From Hydractinia symbiolongicarpus (taxonomy: Eukaryota > Cnidaria > Hydrozoa > Anthoathecata > Hydractiniidae): DNA of 64,000 bases. The notes beneath the pieces were generated by a model, which had not been told where the DNA came from, searched no databases, and was given only the letters and a program-made list of their open reading frames with translations. Positions 22,877 to 33,545 of this stretch are shown piece after piece; position 1 is the stretch's first letter; every line of letters starts with the position of its first letter. The stretch spans positions 13,265,001 through 13,329,000 of the forward strand of contig NC_079875.1 in the NCBI RefSeq assembly GCF_029227915.1. Reading direction: 5' to 3'. A program made the position numbers and the translations under genes.

Positions 22877-23271
22877 CAATGCAAATAAGACAATAATTGG
22901 TCAAAATTATCTGCAAAGTGGACAGATTTGATTCACATGAAAATTGTAGTGCGAAACGCAATGATTTCGACGTATTTACAACGGAAAGTTTTCGTTCGCC
23001 TAGTTAGACTACAGGTAGCCTAATTAAACTACATCACGTCGCCTAACTAAATGACTCGCCTAATTAGGTCATGCCGCCTAATTAGGTGTTTACCCTGACT
23101 GTTATAGCTCTCGTACTTTGTGCGGGAGACCAGGGTTTGATTGCTCTTGACGGCGATTCAACATGGGCGACTGAATGTTACCATAGCCCGGATTAACCCA
23201 AGCCATGTGAGGGAAATTGGGAAGATGGCTCCAGGTGTGGGCTGTTGGATGTTGCCGGGAGTTGTCTAGTA

Positions 23272-23790
23272 GAGGCGCCGTAGATTAGTGGTTATAGCTT
23301 TCGTACTCTGTGCGGGAGACCGAGGTTCGATTCCTCTTGACGGCGATTCAACATGTGCAAGTGAATGTTACCATAGCCCCGGGTTAACCCAAGCCATGTG
23401 AGGGAAATTGGGGAGATGGCACACTGTGTGTGGGCCGTTGGATGTTGCCGGGAGTTGTCTAGTAGAGCGTGGGCCCTAGTAATTGGGTCTGCGTAGCTCA
23501 AAATGAGCATTAAATACTCTAGGACTCTCCATCTAAGCCATGGCCCCTCCTGGAAATAATAGACAGGGTATATCCCTCGATATTTGTGAGGCTAGCCATG
23601 TAAAATATGCACATCTAGAGCGCTGGCCCTAATAATTGGGACTGGGTAGCTCAAAACGAGCATTAAATACTCTAGAACTCTTCATCTAAGCCATGGCCCT
23701 TCTTGGAAATAATAGACAGGGTATATCCCTCAATATTAGTGAGGTTAGCCATGTAAAATATGCACATATATCTATCTACCTAGTAGAGCT
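23272..23790 (+). mobile_element. tRNA-SINE copy 4 with duplicated tail
   Basis: Begins GGCGCCGTAGATTAGTGG and has B-box GGTTCGATTCC; the tRNA-like acceptor ends (GCGCCGT / ACGGCGA) can almost pair. The body runs to about 23500. The tail (AAATAATAGACAGGGTATAT, GCTAGCCATGTAAAATATGC) is present twice in tandem, near 23550-23605 and 23705-23765, and ends in a TATCTATCTA-type repeat. Confidence 0.8.
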
Positions 23791-24376
23791 AGCTAGCTAG
23801 AGCTAGCTAGCTACCTAAAAAAATTATATTCTTTTAAATAATGTTTAAAAATAATATAATACCTTTTTGCTACACCAGTATTGTTTTCAAAACGAAAGTG
23901 GGAAACGAACACCCATGCTATTTGTTTTGTGCTTTAACTTTTTGGACATAACTGGTTACCTTTTTTTTTTTTGCCATAAAGCACATGACATGTTTATTTT
24001 GATTTATTTCAGCAACAACCGACTAGGACCGTCGTCCCACACAAAGTGGGGCGCTTTCACTTAGTAGAACACTTAAACATATTCCAAGTAGGGAAAAACT
24101 ATTCAAAGTAAAATAATATTTCTATCAAGATTTCATATTTTATACAAATAGTACAAAAGGAGGGCAACAGGAGGGCTTCGTGTTCATTGGTTGATTTTAA
24201 TCTTTGTTTGCTTTGAGAAATTTGTTTTTTAATTGGTGGATTTGAATTTTAGGCTAGCCGCAAACTTTTTTGATATTTTGAATAAGCAACTAAATTTTGT
24301 TTCATGTCTATCCACTTTTTTGAAATTATGAATAGGCAAGAGCAACAGGACTAATGGGCTTCCGTAACTAACAAAC

Positions 24377-24985
24377 ATGTTGGTCCCGTTTGTCAAAACA
24401 AGTTGGCACAACATGCTGGAAACCCGAAAATTTTTTGCACATGATCAAGAATTTTATCATTTTGTGTCGATTCGAATTTTAAAACAATGTTGGCACCGTT
24501 TGCGCTTTGCGTCAACATGTTCACGCAACATTGGTGAATTTCGTGGCCCAAAACTATGGAGCATGCTTCTAAACGATGAGATAAAAAGCATTCCATCTAC
24601 AAAACAATTTAAAATTGCACTAAGAAATCAGCTGTTACGAAGTAATAACGAACAAGTCTTCTTCTGAAACAACACTACGTGTGATAATTAAACGCTTTCT
24701 TTTATTTAACATAACATTTAATATCTTATTAAGTTTTTAATTATCAATTTTTATTTGACGCTCTTTTTAATGACGGCTATGTAAGGTGTGAGATGATAAG
24801 ACTGCATAGTCTTCTACTTACTCCTGCCATTTTATTCTACGTACGTGATACAGTTATGTATATATATATATATATCCCAATGTAGAAATTTATGCTTGTA
24901 CTTATGTGTATGTAGAACTTGTATCTGTAATTTTGAAATGGTTGTATGTAAATTTCTTTTGGCGAAAAAAAATAAATAAATAATT
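24377..24985 (+). mobile_element. CR1-like LINE 3' end
   Basis: The plus-strand frame ends with FRGPKLWSMLLNDEIKS and KQFKIALRNQLL, a conserved C-terminal block of CR1/L2-type reverse transcriptase proteins, then a stop at 24665. The 3' tail ends in GGCGAAAAAAAATAAATAAA-type sequence near 24960-24983. A TA repeat sits at 24858-24875. Only the last part of the element is present. Confidence 0.65.
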
Positions 24986-25339
24986 GATTAACAATGTCGA
25001 TAAATTTAAAGAAACACTAGAAAATTAGGATGACGATGAAAACGGCTTTGGTCACTTCCTAAAGGCCCTTTGACGAAACGCAAAAGGAAAGTCTCTCAGG
25101 AGAAACAAACTTTTTATTTCAAAATGTATCGATATCCTTGATAAACCCAAAGAACAAGTACAAGAAGGTAACCCTAGACATACTTCGCATAAGTCCCTAA
25201 GCGTTGTATGTATCTGCACAACTGTAGCAGTTGGACACAAGAAGACCTCATATCTCCATCGTTACAGGTTAGACAAACAACAAACTTTATACCAGGTCTA
25301 TACACAATTAGCGATACATACGATATGTTTTAGGCTTTT

Positions 25340-26330
25340 TCCCACTGCCATTCCACTCTGTCTTTGTTAATAAAATAGTCAGTAAATATTTCCCTCACTA
25401 CCTTTGCGCGCCTAGAAATTTCACTTCAAACTTGGTTGAAATTGTAAAAATGCAGGAGGGTTGGATTTAAATTTCAGCAAAAAAATGTGCAAAACTAAGG
25501 CAAAAGTTGTGACATTGGTAGCCTTCTTAAGAGGCAAGTTTAAAACATTACAAAATGCTCCCCATCTGTTCGCCCGAATTCCGAACAAATTTTCTGAAAT
25601 ACGTCGCGCTTGACTGTGGCGATAGTTGTGGACTCTTTTTTTTCTGGAGTAAGATACTTTTACGGGTATAGCTTCATCATATTCCTTTTCAACACCCAGG
25701 TGTCAACTCCCACAAACACAAAAGGTTCGACATACTGTTAGCCTTGTGATAGAGCGTTTGCTTCCAGTGCGGGATGTCTTGGGTTCATTGCTCTTGATTT
25801 TTTCCCGTAAATCAGAATTAATCTTAACGCCTGAATCATTCATGTGACCGTTGCTAACGTTATCTGCATACCAGCATTCATATTCTGGTCCTGCAACAGC
25901 CAACAAAATAACAGAAAAGTTTTTTTTGTAGTTGATAAATTCGGAATATTTTCCTGGCGGAAGGTTACAACAATATGTTGGCCGTCCATCACAGCGCCAA
26001 TACAATTGGGAAAATTCCACTTAGAGTAGATATTTTATGAAATTTCAAGCCATTCCTTCTATACGAGAGGATGGTGTTCGTATAAAATCCTTCCAAATAT
26101 AAGGCGCTATCGCTTTGAAACTTGTAGAATTGTGTTTGAGATAGTTCTTTTGGAAATCTGAAATTGGTAGCACAGGGGCGAAATTTCTCTCTCTTTGTTA
26201 AAAAGCGAATGGAAATCTGAAATTGGTAGCACAGGGGCGAATTTTCTCTCTCTTTGTTAAAAAGCGAATGGTCAAAACGAATCTTTCTTGGGCATGAATT
26301 ACTTTTTTTGAGAGATGATGTATGACTCGA
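25340..26330 (-). pseudogene. HARBI1-like (PIF/Harbinger) transposase remnant
   Basis: Minus strand with frameshifts. WNFPNCIGAVMDG (near 26020-25980) is followed by SEFINYKKNFSVILLAVAG, ECWYADNVSNGHMNDSGV in the frame 25703-26020; this is the DDE_Tnp_4 core seen in HARBI1-type nucleases (first Asp in the MDG, second in the YAD block). A C-terminal block with VVREIFTDYFINKDRVEWQW lies near 25410-25350. The N-terminal part (26033-26330) contains a 59-bp tandem duplication. The gene is dead. Confidence 0.7.
26152..26269. repeat. 59-bp tandem duplication
   Basis: Two adjacent copies starting GGAAATCTGAAATTGG at 26152 and 26211, almost identical (one or two differences in the run AAATTTCTCTC / ATTTTCTCTC). 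It lies in the decayed N-terminal part of the HARBI1-like pseudogene and looks recent. Confidence 0.85.
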
Positions 26331-27214
26331 CATATTTTAAAACTTCCTTAAAACTTTCATAATCCATTCTCATTATTCTTTTGTATGTTCCGTATGTTCT
26401 GCACTCAATTCATTAAAAAGGTTTTTAAATAGTCTATATTGTTCTTTTTTTTATCCAATCTCTTTTTTTCCGCGACTATTACCTTTTTCATCGTCAGCGA
26501 TGAATGCTCAAAGCAAGTAAGCAGTTCATCTCACTTGTTGCTTTAACATTGCTTTAAATGAATGTTGTTATTGAAATGTTGCTGAAGGGGTTGCAAACCG
26601 CGTCAACATGAGCTTTAAGGGTTTGCTTTGACACATTCGTTTTTGCGTTTAAGCTTTCGTAAGAGAGAAATTTAAATTTAATATTCACTCGATAGGCATT
26701 TTATCATAGCCGGATTTCACGTTCTTTTGCAACATTTTTTATCGGGACGGTGATGTATATCAAAAAAATACAAACTGCTCTATTTGATTTTTTGTTCTTT
26801 TTTATAAGGCGTCTACATTATATAATTATAAAACTTGTTGTGCTAAATTTTTAACACGTTTTCATTTGGCCTTGAGTGTTCTCAATGCCAGTAATTATTT
26901 ACACATGCCCCATATGGGGCAAAGACAATTAAAGTCGGTGACAGTAGCTAAATAATTGACCGATTATGCATAGGACAAGTCTTTCATTTTTGTGTGTTCT
27001 CATGAGATTGTGCTTTAATATCAGCATAACCTGCTTCTTTGAAATGGAAAACGAGAAAACGTACATTCAGGACCAATTCCTTTAAGGGTTAAAAGATATT
27101 TTTATTGTCTTGTTATTCTTATTTTCTTTATGTCTTTTGTGGAAAAAAATTAATGGTAAAATCTCAATTTTTGAATACAATAATAGAGAGGTTTCTTCAC
27201 TGGATTCGGCACCA

Positions 27215-27295
27215 AGGTACTGGGTCTCGGTATTGATGTCAGGGTATCGGGTATTGGGGTATTGGGTATCACACCTAGGGTATCGGGTCTCATTT
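27215..27295. repeat. G-rich minisatellite GGGTATTGGGTATC
   Basis: Imperfect repeats of GGGTATCGGGTATTGGGG type just upstream of the PTTG1IP-like gene. G-runs lie on the plus strand at roughly even spacing. Confidence 0.6.
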
Positions 27296-27409
27296 TTTTT
27301 TATATGACCAAACAGAGAGCGGAAAGGAAGCTTAAAAAAGTTAGAAAAACAAAAGTAAAGTGCTAAGCTAACTTACAGAAGAGAATTAAAATTATTGTGG
27401 TTAAACATT

Positions 27410-30400
27410 ATGATTTTGAAAATGGAGAAAATAATTATGATATTTGTACTCCTCAAATTATCTATCGTATATTCATCAAATACTACTCAGACAACAATAA
27501 CATCGCCGTTGACAGCAAAAACACAAAACGCAACTTCAACTATCAAGAAGACACCGACGGAACCTGTACCAACAACGAGCCAACAGCCAACAAAAGCGGT
27601 ATGTAGTTAAGCTGAAAGCAGTTGGCTTATTTTGTTTATTTTATCTTTGGCGTCGTAGTTTAGTCGTTATTACTCTTGTACTTTGTGCACGAGACCGGGG
27701 TTCGATTCCCCTTGGCGGCGATATTCAATATGAGCAATTGAATATTACCATACCCCTGGGTTAACCCAAGCCCTGTGAGGGAAATTGGGGAGATGGCGCA
27801 CTGTGTGGACTGTTGGATGTTGCAGGGAGTTGTCTGGCAGAGCGCTGACTCTAATTGAGTTTGCATAGCTCAAAGAGAGAAATAAATACTTAAATACATA
27901 AATACTACAATAATACCCCATCAAAGCCATAGCCGCTCCCGGAAATAATAGACAGCGTTTATCCCTCGATATTTGTGAGGCTAGCCATGTAAAATATGCA
28001 CATCTATCTATCTATTTATTTAATCTCTTGTATGTAAATGCGTATGTTGTGTGATACAACAATACGTATATATGTTCTGCCCTGATTATGAACTCTGCCC
28101 GTATTATGTACGGCAGCTTGCCCCATTTATAAAAACAGGGCAGGAAATATATAATCAGGATTGGCCGGTATGTGTACAACACTTTTTCTATTATTTGGCA
28201 TTTATAGAACACACATAATCGGGGGAGGTTGGCTTATGTGCGACCCTTTTTTTCGTTATTTCTCACTTTTAGAACGTACATAATCAGGGCTGAGCGACTT
28301 TTATATCATTCGTCATCACTTCTGATAAGCAATAGCCTTGGTGGCAAAACTGTTATTGTTCTCAAATGAAACGAAATTTCGTGGAAACTAAATTTTGGGA
28401 TTCGCAAGTTTAATAACTTTCACCAAACTTAATTCCTGCAAAACAAATACTTTTGATCATCCCCAGAATAAAAATGAGCCCACCCATCCGCACAAGGGTG
28501 CCAAAATAAGCCGCATAAGACGTAAAAAATGCAGGAGTTTTCAGGCGCGTTCGGCGCTTTGAAAAATTTTAAGTATTCAAAAAACCCGCATAGGCCTGAA
28601 AAATGCCCGAAAAAAAAGAAATCAGACACAATATGATTCTAAAAACTATAAAAATTAAAATAAACTTTCTAGGTGGTAGCGACGTTCTTAAAAGAACCGT
28701 TTTTGATGGTTTTTGATAAACCTTTATAACTTCTCTCTCTCCAAGCGCCTTCTTTCCAACTATCGTCCGCATGGTATGTTACAAGGAATTGTATTTTGGG
28801 AATGCTACGGGTGAGCTTTGGAAAGTGCTTTGATTCAAATAGTCACCCGAACCCGCCCATATATATGGAAGCGTTTGTGGCTTATCGGCACCTTCTTCCA
28901 TCCGCAAAATCTAGTTTCGTGAAATTTAGTTACTTCAAAGTATATTATGTTGAAATCTACTCACAAGAGGAGTTTATACGAAGAATTACGTTGAGATTTT
29001 TTTTCGCTATGCCTAATTTCAATGCCGTTTTATGCTGCAGAAAAAAATTATGTCTAGACTTTTTTCTTTCACCATGCCTAGTCAATTTTTTTATTCACAA
29101 AAGTTTGAAGAAAATGCCATTCACTATGATGTGTTATACTTTGAATACTAATTCTCTCAGTTAAAATGTCAGGCGGTACTGTCCCGACCCGACTACAGAT
29201 GACAGTCCAACTTTGACGTGGGACTGGCCTGTCAGTTCACAGTTGGGACCAAATTAAAATCTTTGAGAAAGTTGTAAGAAATAGAATTATTACTTTCCTA
29301 GACACACATAACATCTTTAATCCAACTCAGCATGGTTTCGTGCATACAGATCGTGTTTAAGCCAACTACTCGACCATTACAACACAATTATCACATCACT
29401 TTGCGAAGGTGAAAATGTAGATTTAATTTATCCTGACTTTGCAAAGGCTTTCGACAAAGTTGATATCAACATAACTCGGCATATACAAGCAAAAGTGTTA
29501 GACTGGATAACAGCATTCATAAAAAATGGACTCAAATGGTCTGTGTAAGTGGTAGCATCTCTTTACCAGTGCATGTTCTGTCTTGTGTTCCACAGGGAAG
29601 TGTCTTAGGTCCTCCTCCCCCTATCATTCTTATGTATGATATCAATAAAAGCATTCATCAAAGCACACTTCTTTTAAGTTTTGCGGATGACACACGCTTC
29701 CTGCAAGAAATACTAACCCTTAGCGACTCAGAGACTCTTCAAATGTCATTGAACCATGTTTATGCCTGGGCATATCACAACAATTTGTTTTTAAATAAAA
29801 CAAAATTTGAATTATTACAAGACGGTAAAAACCATTAACTGAAGCAAGTCACCATCCCGAGAAACCCTAACAACCAAGAATTATGTTAAGGACTAAGGAG
29901 TATTCCTGAGCACTGACTGTACTTTCATGATGCATAGCAACATTGTTATAGAAAAAGAAAAGCGATTTTCAAGCTGGATCCTCCAAGTGTTTTAATCAAG
30001 AAACCAGTTGTAATGCTTACACTATGGAGGTCACTAGTTGTACCCCATCTAAAATATTGCTTGTAGTTATGGTCACCTTCTTTGAAGTACCATGTGAGAT
30101 CACTCCAATCAGTACAATCAACTTTTTGCCCAAAATTTATGGCTCTGATAGAAAAAATTACTGGAATAATTTAAAGTCTCACAGAATATACTCATTACAA
30201 CAAAGAATAGATAGATACCAAATTATTTACTTGTGGAAAATACTAGAAGGCTTTGTACCAAATTTCCTTCTTCACCCTGTTTTATGCCACACAACACCAC
30301 GTAAAGGAAGACTTCGCAAACTCCCAGAAGTCATGTCATCTGCCAGCAAAAGTCACTTCTCCCTTCTGCACTCATCCTTTATCAAGCACTTTAGATATCT

Positions 30401-33264
30401 TTCCAAAACGGTTAGTGACCTAACTGGATGCACAGTAGGAAAGTTCAAAACTTATCTTGACAATATTTTCCGGACTATACCTGATGAGCACCTGATGATG
30501 CAACAAAATCAAGACCTAAACAACAGTCTTCTGACAGTACTTAAAAATGCTGCATCTATTCCACTACCTCTTTTAGTTATTGGAGCAGCACAAGAAGACA
30601 CAGTTGAGGTTATCAGAGGTATCAGAAGTATAAGTAAGACAAACCCCTTTTATAAAACTGCTTATTAATGGATGCTCTAAAAAATCGTAACCACTGATAA
30701 GTCTTTAATACACTGGGTATATGACAACCAAACATTATGTGTTCTATCGAAATTCCATATTTCAACAACTAACTTATTACAAACAATGGAGTGACACCCC
30801 CCCCCCCCATCTTTGTTATGTATACCACTGTTATCCAATCTCAACTGTACATATCTATTGTCTTATTTTCAAAAAGGCTTTAAGTATAAGAAATCTATAG
30901 TATTGATATGCTCTGGCAACTCTCCCTCAGACCAACGTCTGCCTATTTCAGAGTTTTCATTAGTCCCACCCTGCCCTGAAGACCAGCATCAGAGGATAAA
31001 ATTAGATTAAATTTCGGCAATTGTATAGGTCTGTTAAACTGAGCCACTGTGAGCAGCCATAGAAAACTCTAACAGACCTTTAAATCAAAATTCCACATGG
31101 CCTTAAGACGTAGGTTCTTATCTGTTTCTAAAAACCTATAATGTAAGTTGCCATACTTTACAGCATCAAAGGAAGAAATTAATGTTCCAAAAACCCTTAA
31201 AACAAACCTGAGCTGTAGGGTGAGGCGTGCACAACAAGTCCTTACATGGAGTCTTTAGTTTTATGACCCTTTCCTTGATTAAGGCTGTTGTCATCTGAGC
31301 GGATTTTAACACAAACCCTAAAAACACTATACATTGGGTAGGTACTAGAACTGACTTGTTTGGATGTACAGTAAGTCCTAAGCTTCTTAGTACTTTAAAG
31401 GGTACTTCGACAACTTGAAGATCCTAACAGCTGCACCAAACCCAAAGGATAAAGCTAAAAATAGTAAGAGCTTCCATTTTAAATAGCGTTATCTGACATA
31501 TCTATTTACCTGTTTAAGGTTGATAATCATTCTTGTCCCTCTTTTTTAGGGACACTAAATATATGCCTAAAAGAAAACAGTTATTTGCTGCTTGTATCTG
31601 ATTGATTACCTTTTTTAGTAAAAGTTGTTGAATTTCCTTACTTATAGTTATACAATCCTTTAGTGAAAACTTCACTGAGTGGTAAGATGAGACTAGGTCA
31701 CTAATAAATTCGATGTATTTTAACTGATTATACTTCATCAGGAGGAATATCTGTTTGTACTTTTAAAGTTATTTTCTTGCAATGATTTGATTATTTTGTC
31801 CAAATCATCTCCAAACAGCAACAAGTCTTTCTTTAGACACATCCTCCGCTAATCTTTTTAGGTGAGGCATTACACCGATTAACCCTACACTTCTATACTG
31901 ATTTAGCTGCTGGTTTGATTCCATACAGGCATAAAAGATAGGCCTCTATTATTTTTAATCATTTGTGAAATCTTTAACAACATCTAAATTTAGTTTTGTG
32001 TAAATTCACAAATTTCTAGTTTTCTAAACTCTTTTTTAAGTGAAAAGTAGCAGAACAATTCTGTTGATGAAGCATTATGCATGAATATGTTATACTTTGG
32101 AAAGGTGCAGTGTCAGAACCCAGAACCACATGACAATGAGACTAAAGAGCTTTTGACAGGCCACCAAAGCACAAACTAAGGAGAGCCTGGGTGGGGAAAG
32201 ATGGGGCAAGCACTACGACTAAAAGGCATGGTTGGCACAATCCCCATCTTGCCCAGCTTATAATGTATAAACAAGACCTAACCAATCTGGTCTAAACAAT
32301 AGACCTATAGTTTTTAACCTAAATTCTCAACCTGATATTCTTACGAAAGAAAAATTGTGTGTTTACATAAATAACTTATCAACTTTTTCCAGAATAATTC
32401 TGTGCTGTCCACATTTACATGGTAGGGCTTATTTTAATTTAGCCACTCAATTGCTCAGCATTCGCTGAGTGCTCTACTTGTACGAAAGATTCTCATTGCT
32501 ATTGGTGTAGCCCATCTGGACAATGCTTACAATACCCAAAAGGAAAGATTATCCCGAAGGGTTGTTCTGGAAATAAATGGTACTGGAAGCAGTGTGTTAT
32601 TCCAGGTATGTAACAGCCTTAAATTTAAAGTAAGCTTTCGTTTTCCCGGTGTCAGCTTTTTTGCGTATTGTCCTGGTTTATACATTTAATAATAACAATG
32701 GACTGTTTTCCTGTATAAGCAGTCTACATTCTTGATTTCTACAGAGTAACTTTTAAACTTCTAAAAGGTCACTAAAAGCAATAGAATTAGTGTGCCAGGT
32801 ATCAAAATGTCAAGAAATTTTAAAACACTTGACGTGACTGTTATTTTCTTTATAAAGGTAATTTTTTACTTAAAAACGAAATGAAACGAATCGAAACGGA
32901 CAATTGTGATTTTTAGAACACGATGGGTTGTAATAATGTCAAAAATATTTATTCAACAGTCTCAGCAGGCAACTCAATAGTGGTCAATAAATCTGTCTCT
33001 TAATCTCTTACAGGTTATGTTTTGATCATCGTTGTGCCCTCCCTCGGAGGTTTGATCCTTCTCCTCTGTGGTTGCTGCATCTATTGTAAGTGTTGTCGAA
33101 CATCAAGCAAAAGCTGGAAAAAAGAGGAGGAACGAATAACTCAAAGGAGAAAGGATCGTCAGCTCCGAAATGACGATAAGAAAGCCGAGCGACAAAAACG
33201 TGCAGATGCTTTGAGAATGAAGTATGGCTTGTTGAAGTCGGATGATGAGGAGCCGCTTATTTAA
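27410..33264 (+). CDS. PTTG1IP: PTTG1IP-like type I membrane protein with PSI domain
   Basis: Three coding exons: 27410-27598, 32443-32605, 33014-33264, phases 0 and 1, about 200 aa. Exon 1 gives a signal peptide (MEKIIMIFVLLKLSIVYSS) and a Thr/Ser/Pro-rich stretch with NTT and NAT glycosylation sites. Exon 2 is a Cys-rich PSI-type domain (CSAFAECSTCTKDSHCYWC, then GQCLQYP, CSGNKWYWKQC). Exon 3 has a membrane segment (LIIVVPSLGGLILLLCG), a CCIYCKCC patch and a long charged tail with RMKYGLL, as in the human homologue. The tail ends DEEPLI-stop, which fits an acidic dileucine sorting signal. Human PTTG1IP binds securin and moves between membrane and nucleus; that role here is inference. ATGs at 27410 and 27422 are both possible starts. 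Intron 1 is 4.8 kb of retroelements. Confidence 0.88.
27655..28025 (+). mobile_element. tRNA-SINE copy 5, near full length
   Basis: Head GGCGTCGTAGTTTAGTCG with B-box GGGGTTCGATTCCCC, body as in other copies, then AAATAATAGACAGCG, GAGGCTAGCCATGTAAAATA and a tail ATCTATCTATCTATTTATTT. At about 370 bp this is the most complete copy. It lies in intron 1 of the PTTG1IP-like gene. Confidence 0.85.
28026..29239. other. Intron sequence, no assigned feature
   Basis: Part of PTTG1IP-like intron 1. A partly inverted segment lies at about 28070-28165 (CTGCCCTGATTATG ... GGGCAGG ... ATAATCAGG), likely a small MITE. The open frames here have no family features that I recognise. Confidence 0.35.
29240..30780 (+). 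mobile_element. Non-LTR retrotransposon (LINE) remnant, RT and C-terminus
   Basis: Plus strand with several frame breaks. KVVRNRIITFLDTHNIFNPT and QHGFV lie near 29265-29340, LQRLSTKL (shifted AFDKV block) near 29445, then [11 protein letters not shown] (29580) and SFADDTRFLQE (29680), the catalytic YADD-like box with Phe for Tyr. The C-terminal frame 30024-30668 contains NYWNNLKSHRIYSLQQRIDR and IYLWKILEGFVPNF, and ends with a stop at 30666. In PTTG1IP intron 1, same strand as the host gene. Confidence 0.8.
30890..31720 (-). pseudogene. DIRS-like retrotransposon RT/RNase H remnant
   Basis: Minus strand, frameshifted. KREIRMIINLKQVNRYV (near 31540-31490) resembles the RT start of DIRS-type elements. 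LTVHPNKSVLVPTQCIVFLG (near 31380-31320) is the palm-to-thumb block. LILSSDAGLQG (near 31000-30970), followed in another frame by GRRWSEGELPEHINT, matches the RNase H pattern of DIRS-like elements. No tyrosine recombinase was found nearby. Confidence 0.65.
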
Positions 33265-33486
33265 ACGAAGACCTTTATCCTTTATTTTTTTTCTAAACAA
33301 ACCGTTTTTATTTTTTTATTTTATAATATTTTTTTCTGATAAGATTCTGATAAGAGCTCAGAAAGTTTCAAAATTAAGATTACTTTATGAATAGACTTAT
33401 GTAATCTGTTGTTGTACGTTAGATTTCAATTCAGATCTTAACTTTAATTTGGAGCAGACTTCAGAGCAGACTGGATTAAGCACATT

Positions 33487-33545
33487 TTTTGTTGCTGTTG
33501 TTGTTCTTGTTCTTGTTGTTTTGCTGTTGTTGGTGTTGTCCTTGT
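33487..33545. repeat. (TTG)n microsatellite
   Basis: Imperfect run of TTG/TTC/CTG trinucleotides in the likely 3' UTR of the PTTG1IP-like gene. Confidence 0.8.

Larger units (their letters stand above)
19225..23101. mobile_element. Transposon C with CCTAATTAGG subterminal repeats
   Basis: Ends CAGTCAGGGTAAACAC (left) and GTGTTTACCCTGACTG (right) are inverted repeats, flanked by TTATA at 19220-19224 and 23102-23106. The termini are packed with the palindrome CCTAATTAGG or close variants (19250-19330, 19480-19520, 22995-23085). Without the nested LINE the element would be about 630 bp, so it is non-autonomous. The superfamily is uncertain; a 5-bp duplication and a CAG...CTG end might suggest hAT-like elements, but that is a guess. 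Confidence 0.75.
19190..23271 (+). mobile_element. tRNA-SINE copy 3, split by nested insertions
   Basis: The left stub ends GATTAGTGGTTATA at 19224 (A-box part). The right part resumes at 23102 with TTATAGCTCTCGTACTTTG and GGTTTGATTGC (B-box part), then the SINE body to about 23271. The two halves join at a duplicated TTATA, which is the target duplication of the element at 19225-23101. Confidence 0.7.

Noticed and set aside
23272-23345. Functional tRNA gene
   Set aside because: The tRNA-like fold is imperfect and the same head with the same non-tRNA body occurs five times, so it is a SINE.
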